NCBI GenBank assembly: GCA_036009045.1
Contig: DASYML010000008.1
Coordinates: forward strand, 5,665 to 69,664
DNA: 64,000 bases
Reading direction: 5' to 3'
Origin: DASYML01 sp036009045
Lineage (GTDB): Bacteria; Acidobacteriota; Blastocatellia; Pyrinomonadales; Pyrinomonadaceae
The translations under genes and the position numbers were made by a program. Every line of letters starts with the position of its first letter. Within the stretch, counting starts at the first letter, position 1. Of this stretch, positions 54,871-63,839 are shown in pieces. The notes beneath the pieces are model-generated. The model did not search any database, had not been told where the DNA came from, and worked only from the letters and a program-made list of their open reading frames with translations.

Positions 54871-57027
54871 ATGCGTTCCGCCCGATACTTCTCAAAAGCC
54901 TTGCTGTTGTTGCTCATCGCGTTGTGCGTCTCTAATACGCGCGCGGCCACCGCTACTGATGATGATGATTACCCGGACGAATATGATGTGACGGCGCGCG
55001 TCGTGCGCGTCAGTCTCTTGAGCGGTGATGTCAGCCTGCGTCGCGCGGGGAATACGGACTGGGAACGCGCGCGGCTCAACCTCCCGCTCGTCGAAGGCGA
55101 CACGCTGGCGACGGGCCATGATGCGCGTCTCGAAATACAGATTGACTCGCGCAACTTCCTGAGGGTCTCCGAAGATTCCGTCCTGCGCCTCGTCACCCTG
55201 CGTGATGAAGGCATCGCGTTGAGCCTCACGGAAGGCACCGCGACGCTGCGGCTCGCGCGCTTCGACCACGACCATGAATACTTCGAGATTGACGCGCCGA
55301 AGACGACGCTCGCGGCGGAGAAGGGCGGCCTCTATCGCCTGGACGTATCGCGCGAGGGCAACGTCCATCTCACCGTGCGCGACGGCGGGCGCGCACGCAT
55401 CTATTCGGAGAACTCCGGCTTTACCCTGCGCGACGGTCGCACGGCGGACCTCGTCTACGACGGGTCGAATGAGCCTGACTGGCAATTGTCGAAGGCGAAC
55501 GCTTTCGATAGCTGGGATGATTGGGTGGACCAGCGCGAGAGATATTTGGTCCAGCGTCTGCGCTATGAGCAGCGCGACCGTTATTACGATAACAACGTGT
55601 GGGGCGCGGAAGAGTTGGACTCTTACGGCGACTGGAGTTACGCGGGCGATTACGGATGGGTCTGGCGTCCGCACATCACAGTCATCAATAACTATCACGA
55701 CTGGGCACCGTATCGCTACGGGCACTGGACCTGGTGTCCGCCTTACGGTTGGACCTGGGTGGGTGATGAAGCGTGGGGCTGGGCACCTTATCACTATGGC
55801 CGCTGGGTCTATTACAACAACAACTGGTGCTGGGCACCTCGCGGTTACGGCTATCACTACTCGCGCGCGTGGTGGCGACCCGCGCTCGTCGCCTTCGTCT
55901 ATATCCCCACATCTTACGGCGAGCACGTCGCGTGGTATCCATTGGGGTACGGCCAGCATGACCCACACTCGCGTCGTTATCAACAGAACAAGCCTGAGCG
56001 ACTGACGGCGCTGCGTTCAAATGATGTCGCCAGACTTGAACGCGTCAACCCTGCGGCCCTGCGCGCCGTGACGACGCTCCCTGCTCGCAACTTTGGTGTT
56101 GATGATGCGCGCATGCAACCCGCGACGACGGAAATCGCGCGCCGCGCCATCGCGGGCGACCCGGTGCGAGGGCGTCTGCCAATTGTGCCGGCCAACGGCG
56201 CTGCCGACAACAACGGCAACGGCGCGGCTGGTCCAATAACGGGCAGGCCCATGCGACCCGCGCGCGGCGCGTCCGCCTCGCTCCAAGTCCCTGCGGCCAC
56301 GCTGCCGGAACGCCCGACCGGAGCGGCTGCGCGCAGACCCGGCGCTCCGCTCGATGATGAACTTCGCCGCACGCGCCTCTATAACGGGCGCGAGCCGCGC
56401 GACGTTTCCGGCGGCAATGAGAGAAACAGCGGCGGCAGCGGCACGCAGGATGTAAGAGACAGAGACACTGGAGCGGTCACGCGCCCCGCGCGTCCCGGCG
56501 TCGTGCGTCCCACACAGCCGCGCGTGCCTGTGACTAACGATGGCAGTGAGCGCGGCGAGTCCAGAGAGCGCAGGCCGATGCAGGAGCGTCGTCCCATGCC
56601 TGACGCGCCGCAACAGGAACAGCCAAGCGCGAGGCCGCCGCAGAGTCCCGGCAGAATTACTGGACCAGACAGGCCCACCGAAGAGAGGCCCGTCGAATCC
56701 GAGCGTCCGGCGAGACCCGGCAGGCGCGAGCCTGTAGACAGACCGCAGCCGGTCGAGCGACCTGAGCCTGAGCGACATGAGAGACAGGAAAGAGTCGAGC
56801 CGCCAGCGCGTCATGAATCGTCGCCGCGCCCCGAACCGCCGCAGAGGTCAGAGCCTGCGCCTTCGAGACCGGAACCGCGCCACGAAGAACCGCCGCAGCA
56901 CAGAGAGCAACCGGCGCCTTCCCGCCCGGCGGACCCACCAAGAGAAAAGTCCGAGCCGCCGCGAGAACGCGAACGCAATGATGCGCCCGCGCGTCCATCG
57001 CGTACTTCGACCAAGGACCCCGAATAA
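54871..57027 (+). CDS. Secreted FecR-domain, DUF6600-like Trp/Tyr-rich protein
   Basis: 718 residues, with AAGGAG upstream of ATG. The signal peptide is LLLLLIALCVSNTRA. Residues about 45-190 form a FecR-type domain (VVRVSLLSGDVSLRRAG; LNLPLVEGDTLATGHDARLEIQ; TTLAAEKGGLYRLDVS). A Trp/Tyr/Gly-rich repeat region follows (about 240-370, with units like YGDWSYAGDYGWVWRP and YGHWTWCPPYGWTWVGDEAW), typical of DUF6600-like proteins. The last 270 residues are Pro/Arg/Glu-rich and surely disordered. No anti-sigma partner is adjacent. Likely an envelope or surface protein; the exact role is unknown. Confidence 0.85.
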   Translation: MRSARYFSKALLLLLIALCVSNTRAATATDDDDYPDEYDVTARVVRVSLLSGDVSLRRAGNTDWERARLNLPLVEGDTLATGHDARLEIQIDSRNFLRVSEDSVLRLVTLRDEGIALSLTEGTATLRLARFDHDHEYFEIDAPKTTLAAEKGGLYRLDVSREGNVHLTVRDGGRARIYSENSGFTLRDGRTADLVYDGSNEPDWQLSKANAFDSWDDWVDQRERYLVQRLRYEQRDRYYDNNVWGAEELDSYGDWSYAGDYGWVWRPHITVINNYHDWAPYRYGHWTWCPPYGWTWVGDEAWGWAPYHYGRWVYYNNNWCWAPRGYGYHYSRAWWRPALVAFVYIPTSYGEHVAWYPLGYGQHDPHSRRYQQNKPERLTALRSNDVARLERVNPAALRAVTTLPARNFGVDDARMQPATTEIARRAIAGDPVRGRLPIVPANGAADNNGNGAAGPITGRPMRPARGASASLQVPAATLPERPTGAAARRPGAPLDDELRRTRLYNGREPRDVSGGNERNSGGSGTQDVRDRDTGAVTRPARPGVVRPTQPRVPVTNDGSERGESRERRPMQERRPMPDAPQQEQPSARPPQSPGRITGPDRPTEERPVESERPARPGRREPVDRPQPVERPEPERHERQERVEPPARHESSPRPEPPQRSEPAPSRPEPRHEEPPQHREQPAPSRPADPPREKSEPPRERERNDAPARPSRTSTKDPE

Positions 57028-57253
57028 CTATAGCGCACGCGCGCGTGGCAACTAAAAAGGTCCAATTATCGCGGCCACGTCCAACGCAAGGAGAGCCGCC
57101 ACGGACAGAGAGACATACTTGAAGGCAGAGGGCAAAAGCCCGAAGAGCGAAAGTGAAGCGGGGGCTGCCGCATCACTCCGGCCCACGGCCTTTTCCCTGT
57201 GCCTTCATCTCTCTGCATTAAATCTGATGAGCCTCCCGGCAAAAGGAAAAAAG

Positions 57254-57772
57254 ATGAGACACATAGCACGAATTTCTTTCCTGATAGTTCTCTTCTCGGC
57301 ATGCGCGGCCTTGAGCTTGGGCCAGGAACGCGTGCGCTCCGTCAACGCCTCGGTCAGTAACTCTCTGGAATCCAACGTCGGCACGAGCGCGAGAATTTCC
57401 GACCCGACGTTTATTCCCGCAGGCTCGAAGGTCTATGTCAACGAGATTAAAGGCTTCGAGGGATTCGAGAATTATCTCGTCGCGGCCTTCAAAAAGAAGA
57501 AGGTGGATTTGCTCGTCGTGACCGACAGGGCGCAGGCCGACTTTGAGATTACAGGATATTCCGAATCGCAGAAGGCCGGGTGGGCCAAGATTATTTTCAG
57601 CAGCGGTCTGCCCGAAGAGGAAGCCAGTATTCAGGTCACGAATTTGAGGACCAGCGTCGTCGCCTACGCTGTCGCTTCATACAAAGTGGACGCCATCAAC
57701 GGCAAGAAGAGCACCGCCGAACATCTAGCCAAAAACTTGCGGCAGAAGATGGAAAGGGACCTCAAAAAATAG
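57254..57772 (+). CDS. Small secreted hypothetical protein
   Basis: 172 residues from ATG 57254 (GGAAAAAAG upstream); the frame reads back to 57119 without a better start. Signal peptide RHIARISFLIVLFSACAALSLGQ; the FSAC-A could be a weak lipobox. The mature part has GSKVYVNEIKGFEGFENYLVAA and DLLVVTDRAQADFEITGYSES. These resemble DUF4136-like or CsgG-adjacent envelope proteins that build a value from a lipoprotein-like fold, but I cannot assign it firmly. It sits between two large secreted proteins, with a repeat hairpin after the stop. Confidence 0.7.
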   Translation: MRHIARISFLIVLFSACAALSLGQERVRSVNASVSNSLESNVGTSARISDPTFIPAGSKVYVNEIKGFEGFENYLVAAFKKKKVDLLVVTDRAQADFEITGYSESQKAGWAKIIFSSGLPEEEASIQVTNLRTSVVAYAVASYKVDAINGKKSTAEHLAKNLRQKMERDLKK

Positions 57773-57774
57773 GA

Positions 57775-57860
57775 GAGGGGGTTAGGGGTTGGGAGTTGGG
57801 GGATAAGGGTTAAGGCCCGTGTAAATTCAAAGCTTAATCCCTAACCCCTGCCCCCCATCC
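57775..57860. repeat. Word-repeat hairpin (GGGGTTAGGGGTTGGG type)
   Basis: AGGGGGTTAGGGGTTGGGAG on the left, then the complement TTAATCCCTAACCCCTGCCC on the right. It follows the stop codon of the 172-residue protein. Confidence 0.65.
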
Positions 57861-57874
57861 CGCGCTTTAAAATT

Positions 57875-59914
57875 ATGCAAGTCGCACGTTTATTTCTTTA
57901 CATCGTGGCCCTGATTATCGCTTTGATTCTCGGCGCGTACGTTTTCGCAATCGCATCGAGCGCACAAACGCGCATCGAGCAAGCACCGCGACCGGATATG
58001 CAGCGCGCACTCAAAACACGCGCCGCCGCACCCAATGAACTGCCGCGCAAGGGTGGCCACGCCACGCTTGAGAGCAATCAAGCGAAGGCGTTGCGGCCTG
58101 TCAATTCTCCTGTCGTGAGGCAACGCGCGGTCGCGCATCATTCTTCCGCGCCCGCGTTTCCGACCAGCGTTTCGGGTTATGAGACGGCCCCCGCCGCCGC
58201 GACGCGCATCGGCGCGGGCACGCCTTTGAGTTTGGTCCTTCACACGTCGCAATTGAGCAACACGTCTTCCGCCGGAACAGACGAACAATACTTTGACAGG
58301 ACGGGCGATCTGGTGGCGGATGAGAGGACCACTTTCGATGCCAGCGGAGGCTCTTTCGACATCGCCTTGGGACGCTCAGGCGCGCGTTATGAAGTCTACA
58401 CGGCGACGCTCAGCAACGTGGCTGGCGGCTATCTCACCGTCGCGCTCGATACTAATGGAGACTACGTGCGCGACTCTTCGAGCACCTATGATCTGGGACG
58501 CGATTTCAATTTGCCTTCGGCGGGAGCGGTCGTCTCCGGCACGTCGAAGGCTGGCCGCGAGTTCGTCATAGTCTCTTCGAGCGGTTATTACAATCGCAGC
58601 AATCCGAATGACCCCAACAACGAGCCGACGGCGGGCGTCGTCCTGCTCGTGCGCGACCCGAACACCGGAGGCTTTGACAACACACGCTCGCGCGAACTCG
58701 TACGCGTCGGCAGCAACCAACTCAACAACGCGAACGCGCTCGCCCTGTTGCCCGACAACGACCTGCTCATCGCGGACTTCGACTCTGACGAACTACGCAT
58801 CGTCCGCGACACCAACAGCGACGGCATCCCGGACACTCTCGACAACAAGGCATACTATTCTTACCGCTTCTCGAATGATGCGCCGCTCGACATCGCGGTT
58901 AATTCGCGCGGCGTCGTCTTCTCTCATTCATACGGCAATAATGCGGTCATGCTCGCGCTCTATGATGATAACAATGACGGCTATGCCGACACGGACGAAG
59001 TGGTAGTTGAAGGTCTCTCGCTCGACAACAATCTCTTTCTGCACGGGCTGACGGTTGACAGGGAAGGCAACGTCTATGTGATAGAGGATGCGTCGGGCGC
59101 GAGCGACACGGCGGCGTTGGGCGGCAACGGCGGCACACCTCTGATTGACGCGTTCCCTGACCCGGCCCTGAACGGTTTCCTGCGCGACCGCTCTCTCTAT
59201 GCGGTCGCGGACCTGTCGAACTCGCAATCGCTGACGGGGCTGGCCTTCGGCATGGAGACGATTCTTGGACCAGTGGGCCACCTCACTTTGACCAACAGCG
59301 CGAGCCAGCGCGGGCCAGCGACGCACGACGGCCTCGCCTCCATCAACGGCAGTAACCTGACGCGCGGCGCGAGCGGCGCAACAGAGGCCGACGCACTCTC
59401 GCGCGGCCTGAGCGTATACATAGAGGGACGCCAGGCACAGGTCTTCTCGTTCAACGATTCGCAGGTTAATATTTATGTCCCGGACGCGACGGGCGCGGGC
59501 ACGCGCTCTGTCGTCGTCTATCTCAACGGCTACGTTATCGCGGCTGACGATGTGACGGTCGCGCATGTCAATCCGGGCATCTTCACCATTCCCCAAACAG
59601 GCGCGGGCGAAGCGGTCGCGTTGCTCACCAACAACCTGCGCTACACGCGCGGCCCGTTCGACGCGAAGACAGACAGGCAGCCTTCCGTCATCGCCATCTT
59701 CGGCACAGGCTGGCGCAACGGCACGCCCGTCAACGTCACTATCGGCGGACGCTCCGCCGTCGTCGAATACTCAGGTCCATCCGGCGGCTTTCCCGGACTG
59801 GACCAACTCAACGCACGCATCCCGGAAGGCACGACGCCCGGCCCCGCCACCGTCATCGTCACAACCGCCAGCGGCGCAACCAGCCGCACGGATGTCTCGC
59901 TCACAATCAAGTGA
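57875..59914 (+). CDS. Secreted beta-propeller-like protein with Solibacter-type (TIGR03437-like) C-terminus
   Basis: 679 residues. An N-terminal membrane or signal segment (LFLYIVALIIALILGAYVFAIA) leads to a long low-complexity stretch. The centre (about 200-460) has propeller-style repeats with Asp-rich loops (DTNGDYVRDSSS; DTNSDGIPD; DDNNDGYAD) that could bind calcium. The C-terminal 200 residues carry the pattern GLASINGSNLTRGA ... VYIEGRQAQVFSFNDSQVNIYVP ... VNPGIFTI ... IAIFGTGWRNG, known from acidobacterial secreted proteins. Probably cell-surface or periplasmic. No ribosome site is clear and no catalytic motif is seen. Confidence 0.82.
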   Translation: MQVARLFLYIVALIIALILGAYVFAIASSAQTRIEQAPRPDMQRALKTRAAAPNELPRKGGHATLESNQAKALRPVNSPVVRQRAVAHHSSAPAFPTSVSGYETAPAAATRIGAGTPLSLVLHTSQLSNTSSAGTDEQYFDRTGDLVADERTTFDASGGSFDIALGRSGARYEVYTATLSNVAGGYLTVALDTNGDYVRDSSSTYDLGRDFNLPSAGAVVSGTSKAGREFVIVSSSGYYNRSNPNDPNNEPTAGVVLLVRDPNTGGFDNTRSRELVRVGSNQLNNANALALLPDNDLLIADFDSDELRIVRDTNSDGIPDTLDNKAYYSYRFSNDAPLDIAVNSRGVVFSHSYGNNAVMLALYDDNNDGYADTDEVVVEGLSLDNNLFLHGLTVDREGNVYVIEDASGASDTAALGGNGGTPLIDAFPDPALNGFLRDRSLYAVADLSNSQSLTGLAFGMETILGPVGHLTLTNSASQRGPATHDGLASINGSNLTRGASGATEADALSRGLSVYIEGRQAQVFSFNDSQVNIYVPDATGAGTRSVVVYLNGYVIAADDVTVAHVNPGIFTIPQTGAGEAVALLTNNLRYTRGPFDAKTDRQPSVIAIFGTGWRNGTPVNVTIGGRSAVVEYSGPSGGFPGLDQLNARIPEGTTPGPATVIVTTASGATSRTDVSLTIK

Positions 59915-59919
59915 CGGGG

Positions 59920-59965
59920 AGCAGGAGTCAGGAGCCAGGAGCCAGGAGCCAAGAGCTTGTAGAAA
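59920..59965. repeat. Family D-like word repeat (CAGGAGTCAGGAGCC)
   Basis: AGCAGGAGTCAGGAGCCAGG with further GAGCCAGGAGCCAAGAGC words, one-sided, directly after the stop of the propeller protein. Confidence 0.55.
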
Positions 59966-60022
59966 AACATCGTTCTGTATTCTAACGTGAGTTCGACGTA
60001 AGGTAGAGCACACCCTTCAACT

Positions 60023-60211
60023 TTATCCACCGCAATGGATACACAATCGTATCCACGCCAGTGGATACATGTGAGAGCCGGGGGCAATGCCCACGGTTCC
60101 TGGTCCAACATAGAAACCGACCCTTTCAGGGTCGAATGGTGTTGACGCGAGCAAACCGGGGGCGACGCTCGGGCTTGCCCTCGGCTCTCACAGGTTGTCC
60201 CTTCAGGGCAC
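60023..60211. repeat. Family C composite inverted repeat, copy 3
   Basis: TATCCACCGCAATGGATA and GTATCCACGCCAGTGGATAC hairpins lead into GAGAGCCGGGGGCA ... TGCCCTCGGCTCTC, with GACCCTTTCAGGGTC inside and TGTCCCTTCAGGGCACA at the end. It lies in the 450-base gap before the 141-residue membrane protein, where nothing else is recognised. Confidence 0.75.
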
Positions 60212-60367
60212 AGACGGATTGTCAGTCAGCCTCTGACGTTGAACTCTCGTTATTCTACTGTCTACTGTTTACGGCTCTTAACATCAATCCGATTCTGGAC
60301 AAAGAGCAGCCCGGAGCATAATCTTTGTCCCGTTTGAAAAGAAACTCCCGGCGCGCACGGAGGTCCT

Positions 60368-60793
60368 ATGAGTCTTGCTATTAAAATCAGCCTCACTGCT
60401 TCGGGCCTCTTTCTGATGTCTGGATTATTGACGGGCATTCTAAAGTACAGAGGAATCATGACCAGCCCGACGCACCGCGCACCCGTTTACGTGGACATCG
60501 CGCACAGGGCTTCTTTCCTCTATAGCTTCGCCGCGCTGGTCATCGCCCGGCTGCTCGAATACAGCCCCTACTCGCAGGGCGTGCAAGTCCTGGCGGCCTC
60601 CGTGCCGCTCGCCTTCTTCGCGATCACGATCATGGGCTACACGGCGCACGGGTTGAAGGACGACACGGAAAACATCTTCAGCGAGCGAAACTTTACGACG
60701 ACCTGGTACATGTACCTGCTCATCCTCGGAGAGGTCGGCGGCTTCGCCGTCATCCTGTGGGGCTTTCTCTCGACACAAATATTAACAGTCTAG
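60368..60793 (+). CDS. Small integral membrane protein of unknown function
   Basis: 141 residues with an excellent ribosome site (GGAGGTCCT) before ATG. Four predicted membrane helices: ISLTASGLFLMSGLLTGI; ASFLYSFAALVIARLLEY; VQVLAASVPLAFFAITIMG; and MYLLILGEVGGFAVILWGF. A conserved-looking H-R-A-P-V-Y-V-D-I-A-H loop carries two histidines, and Arg/Glu residues follow in helix 2, as in small redox or mutase-like membrane proteins. I cannot name the family. Monocistronic between repeats, with family D words after its stop (60790-60830). Confidence 0.75.
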   Translation: MSLAIKISLTASGLFLMSGLLTGILKYRGIMTSPTHRAPVYVDIAHRASFLYSFAALVIARLLEYSPYSQGVQVLAASVPLAFFAITIMGYTAHGLKDDTENIFSERNFTTTWYMYLLILGEVGGFAVILWGFLSTQILTV

Positions 60794-60832
60794 AGTCTAG
60801 AGTCTGAGAGTCTGGAGTCGGGAGTCAAAAGC
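60788..60832. repeat. Family D word repeat, one-sided
   Basis: CTAGAGTCTAGAGTCTGAGA then GTCTGGAGTCGGGAGTC directly after the membrane-protein stop. No complementary arm is present. Confidence 0.55.
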
Positions 60833-60892
60833 GGTTGGCTTTAAGTTGAGATATAAATTCTGCCGGGCTTAACAGTGACGTTGAGATTATAA

Positions 60893-60934
60893 AAAAGCAG
60901 GAGCCGCGCGCGAGATGGCGTGGCTCCTGCTTTT
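60893..60934. terminator. Bidirectional terminator hairpin
   Basis: AAAAGCAGGAGCC and GGCTCCTGCTTTT pair perfectly with A and T runs on the two sides, between convergent genes. Confidence 0.85.
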
Positions 60935-60965
60935 GAAATTCGCGGCGGGCTGTTGGAGTTGGTCC

Positions 60966-61277
60966 TTAGGCTGCGGCGGGACCGCCCTCTTCCGGCGTGC
61001 CTGTGCCTGTGCCTGTGCCTGGGTCCGTATGATGGTCTGCGGTGTAGAGGCGTAGAATCTCCTGGCCCTGGCGTGAGCGCGGATCAATCGTGCGCAGGTG
61101 TTTGCGTCCCTGCATCTCCCAGAGGGCTGTGACCTGTCCATCTTTCTCGACGGCGTGATAGGTGATGTCTTCCGTAGGGGCTGCGGGCGGCGCTTCGGCA
61201 GGAGCGACTGGCGCGGCTGACTGCTCTTCACCCGCTGGTGTTGCGTCTTCGGCGATACTCGGCTCGTTCTCTGACAT
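60966..61277 (-). CDS. Small hypothetical protein with Ala/Pro-rich linker and GTGTGT tail
   Basis: 103 residues from ATG 61277; the frame continues upstream to 61343 where GAGGAGAGGAGAG sits, so the start is uncertain. An acidic Ala/Pro/Glu-rich N-terminal half is followed by a compact segment ITYHAVEKDGQVTALWEMQG and RKHLRTIDPRSRQGQEILRLY. The tail PGTGTGTGTP is coded by four GTGCCT hexamers and should vary in length. There is no signal peptide or known domain. Confidence 0.65.
   Translation of the reverse strand: MSENEPSIAEDATPAGEEQSAAPVAPAEAPPAAPTEDITYHAVEKDGQVTALWEMQGRKHLRTIDPRSRQGQEILRLYTADHHTDPGTGTGTGTPEEGGPAAA
60997..61020. repeat. Hexanucleotide tandem repeat (GTGCCT)x4
   Basis: Four perfect copies in frame within the C-terminal codons of the 103-residue protein. 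Slippage would add or remove Gly-Thr pairs without a frameshift. Confidence 0.85.
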
Positions 61278-61366
61278 GTGGACGAACGCTCTCCTCTCCT
61301 CAACATTCTGCTTTTGAAATTTGGTGTACGCGAATTGTGACACACGTCACGCGCGCCTGTCTAGTG

Positions 61367-61662
61367 AGTCTCAAAGTCCAAGGTCTTGTAAGAGTCCAAG
61401 GTCCAGGGTCCAAAGTCAAGAAGCGGAAGGTTGGTAGTGGTTCAATTTGGTCTTGAATGATGGGACAGCATTATTCACCACCGCAGACACAGAGCGCACA
61501 GAGTTTGCACAGAGAAGAAGATTCAACACTCTGTGCTGACTCTGTGCGCTCTGTGTCTGCGGTGGTGAACGCCCCTTTCATATTCGCTCAACTCAACTGA
61601 ACCACTACCGGAAGATTGCTATTCTTGACTTTGGACTTTGGACCCTGGACCTTGGACTGCTT
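61367..61662. repeat. Nested inverted repeats: family D arms around a family B element
   Basis: Outer arms CAAGGTCCAGGGTCCAAAGT and ACTTTGGACCCTGGACCTTG (near 61397 and 61633) enclose middle arms GGTAGTGGTTCAATTT / AACTGAACCACTACC. These in turn enclose the family B core (61474-61570, CACCACCGCAGACACAGAG and complement). This looks like one repeat inserted into another and fills the gap between two minus-strand genes. Confidence 0.8.
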
Positions 61663-61663
61663 T

Positions 61664-63457
61664 TCATCCTTGCTCTTCATCGAGCCGCTTGACGAGGTTG
61701 ACGTATTCGCCACGGTCGAAGCCGTTGGCGCGAAAGTAGTCTATGAGGTTGCCGTCGTTCCAGTTGACCATCGTGTTGACGACCTTGACGCCCGCGCGGC
61801 GAAAGCGCGCACAGAGTTCGTCCATCAACGCGAGACTGACGCCCGCGCCGTGATATTCCGGGTCTACACCAATGATTTCGAGCCAGCCCGAAAGCTCCGT
61901 CGCAAACTCCCAGCCGCGCACGTCGCCCAGCACGAAGCCAACGACGCGGTCGCGCTCTAACGCGACGAGACATGATTCGGGCGCGCGCTTGATGTAGGCC
62001 GCCGCCTTCGATTGATAATAAGCGGAGTGCGGAAGGCCCGTGATCTTCTCATCTATCCGCATCATTTCATCTATGTCGCGGACGGTCATCTGACGCACTG
62101 TGATTTCCGTCATACGCCTGGCCCTGCGCGCCCGGTGCTTGCGGACGCCGCGCACGACACGCACGGCGACCTTCCTGACCAGACGCGGCTTGAGAGCATG
62201 ACTGATGATGTTGCGATACGAATCATGCCCGGAGACCGAGTTGAAGAGCGCATCATACATCAAAGGGTCTGTCTTGCCGACATCAATCATCGGGTCCAGA
62301 AATACGCGCGCGCCCATCAACATCAAACGTCGCACCAGCACGCCGTAACGATAATCGCCAAGCAGGTCCGCGCAAGCCTTCGCATAATGTTGGAAAGCGC
62401 CGGAAGAGACGCCGTGTTCCAGCATCACGGACGCGGAGCGCAGCCCCGTGATGAGCGCCGTGTTGATGCCCTTGCCCTTGAACGGCCTGAGCCAGCCGGT
62501 CGCGTCTCCGACCAGCGCGTAGCGATGCCCGTGAGCACCGCGCGCGGGAGCAGAAGGAAAGCGTCCCTCGTAATAGTTGATGCCGCCAGGATCAAACTCC
62601 GGCAAGAGATTCTGGACCTCCTCCAGCTTGAGAAATTGGTCCAGGTCGCAGGAGGTGACGTGTTCGCCCGCGATGTTGATGAGGATGTGGTCGTCCTTCG
62701 GCGTAATCGCGCCGAACTCTATGCGCGGACAACCGGGAGGCAGGAGAAAGGCGTGGACGATGTGGCCCAGTTTCTCTGTTTGAAAACGCGCGCTCGTCTC
62801 AATCGTCGTGAGATAACTCCTGAGCCACTTCGACGGTCTTTGATAACCAACGCCTCCGCTTACTCCTCCCCGGCGCGCGTGGCTGGTCACTTCTTCAAAG
62901 ACGGAGAGCATGGCTTCATCCAGGCCGAACGCGCCGATGACCACGTCCGCGCGCTCGTAACGCGATTCGCTGTAGACGCGAACCTCGTCGAGCGCCTTCC
63001 CCTGCACAAACTCAATCCCGGTGACGCGCGATTTGATGACCAGCGCGCCAAGCTCGCGCGCCTGGTCCAATAAAAACTGATCGAACTCGGCGCGCTCGAC
63101 CGCGTAGGTCGCCTGCCCCTCTCCAGGCTCGCCCGCGTGCGCGCCGTGTCCCGTGAGCAGCAGGTTTTCGCGCATGCCGTGCAGCCTGTAACCAAAAATC
63201 TGTCGCTTGATGAGCGAGGGCGGCAGTTGCACTCCGAGTTCGCGCGCGAGGACTTCTTCGACCGGGGGCGAGAGGACGCCGACGCACTGGTTGGCGTGGA
63301 CGCCGAAATCCTTGCCCTCGAAAATCAGCACGCGCAGGCGCAAGCCGCTCGCCTTCGCTTCCTGCAAAAGCTTGATCGCGCACGCGGCCCCGCCCGGCCC
63401 GCCACCGATAATGGCGACCGTCGAGCCATCATGTAAACGGCAATCGCTCATCCTCAA
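61664..63457 (-). CDS. FAD-dependent oxidoreductase (geranylgeranyl-reductase-like) fused to a GNAT acetyltransferase
   Basis: 597 residues; ATG 63451 is an alternative start. Residues about 10-445 form a geranylgeranyl reductase/FixC-type flavoprotein: the dinucleotide loop VAIIGGGPGGAACAIKLL, then EGKDFGVHANQCVGVL, YAVERAEFDQFLLDQA, and the second FAD motif ALVGDATGWLRPFKGKGI. A basic linker (VRKHRARRARR) leads to a complete GNAT fold (about 448-597): ITVRQMTVRDIDEMMRID, CLVALERDRVVGFVLGDV, and VDPEYHGAGVSLALMDELC with the CoA-loop pattern. Both halves look intact. The combination is unusual and suggests reduction and N-acylation in one pathway, perhaps of a lipid or natural product; that is inference. 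Confidence 0.82.
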   Translation of the reverse strand: MRMSDCRLHDGSTVAIIGGGPGGAACAIKLLQEAKASGLRLRVLIFEGKDFGVHANQCVGVLSPPVEEVLARELGVQLPPSLIKRQIFGYRLHGMRENLLLTGHGAHAGEPGEGQATYAVERAEFDQFLLDQARELGALVIKSRVTGIEFVQGKALDEVRVYSESRYERADVVIGAFGLDEAMLSVFEEVTSHARRGGVSGGVGYQRPSKWLRSYLTTIETSARFQTEKLGHIVHAFLLPPGCPRIEFGAITPKDDHILINIAGEHVTSCDLDQFLKLEEVQNLLPEFDPGGINYYEGRFPSAPARGAHGHRYALVGDATGWLRPFKGKGINTALITGLRSASVMLEHGVSSGAFQHYAKACADLLGDYRYGVLVRRLMLMGARVFLDPMIDVGKTDPLMYDALFNSVSGHDSYRNIISHALKPRLVRKVAVRVVRGVRKHRARRARRMTEITVRQMTVRDIDEMMRIDEKITGLPHSAYYQSKAAAYIKRAPESCLVALERDRVVGFVLGDVRGWEFATELSGWLEIIGVDPEYHGAGVSLALMDELCARFRRAGVKVVNTMVNWNDGNLIDYFRANGFDRGEYVNLVKRLDEEQG

Positions 63458-63708
63458 AATCTACGGCGACGCCCGTCCCGCCGTTTTGCTCAGCCGCTAA
63501 AAATTTCTCCCGGCCGTGTGGGAGTTTCCGTCCCGAATACGCGTTCTGATGAGAGGAGAGGATTATCACACAAGGCTTGGAGTTGGCTAGATATTTGCTG
63601 TCGGGGCTGCGGGACTCTTGCGGGAGCCGGGTGGAAGTCAGGGGCTGCCCCTGTGCGGCGCGACATCTAAAAACTCATCAAAGCGGGCGGGGATTGGCCT
63701 GATTACCA

Positions 63709-63738
63709 TTGACTTACCCTTCAGGTTTATCGTACAGT
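63709..63738 (+). promoter_or_regulatory. Candidate promoter for a leaderless ORF / PqqD-like gene
   Basis: TTGACT, an 18-base spacer, and TACAGT. The predicted start would be at about 63745, two bases before ATG 63747, implying a leaderless mRNA. Confidence 0.4.
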
Positions 63739-63746
63739 CCCGCCAC

Positions 63747-63839
63747 ATGGCTCAAGTTGGCCCAGCATTACCAACCAATTTGCATTTGTCAGATGTCTCC
63801 GGTAGTACCCTACTTTTAATGAATATGAGGAACACATGA
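63747..63839 (+). CDS. 30-residue ORF overlapping the PqqD-like gene (possible precursor peptide)
   Basis: Reads MAQVGPALPTNLHLSDVSGS, then TLLLMNMRNT, and stops in an ATGA overlap with the PqqD-like start. It has no ribosome site but may be leaderless. The frame could also open at 63618, but no start there is supported. Tiny ORFs coupled to PqqD/RRE proteins are sometimes RiPP precursors; here that is only a possibility, since the rest of the cluster lies outside the window. Confidence 0.4.
   Translation: MAQVGPALPTNLHLSDVSGSTLLLMNMRNT

Noticed and set aside
63618..63746. Long 73-residue version of the ORF before the PqqD-like gene
   Set aside because: The upstream part crosses the candidate promoter and lacks a ribosome site; the 30-residue form is simpler.
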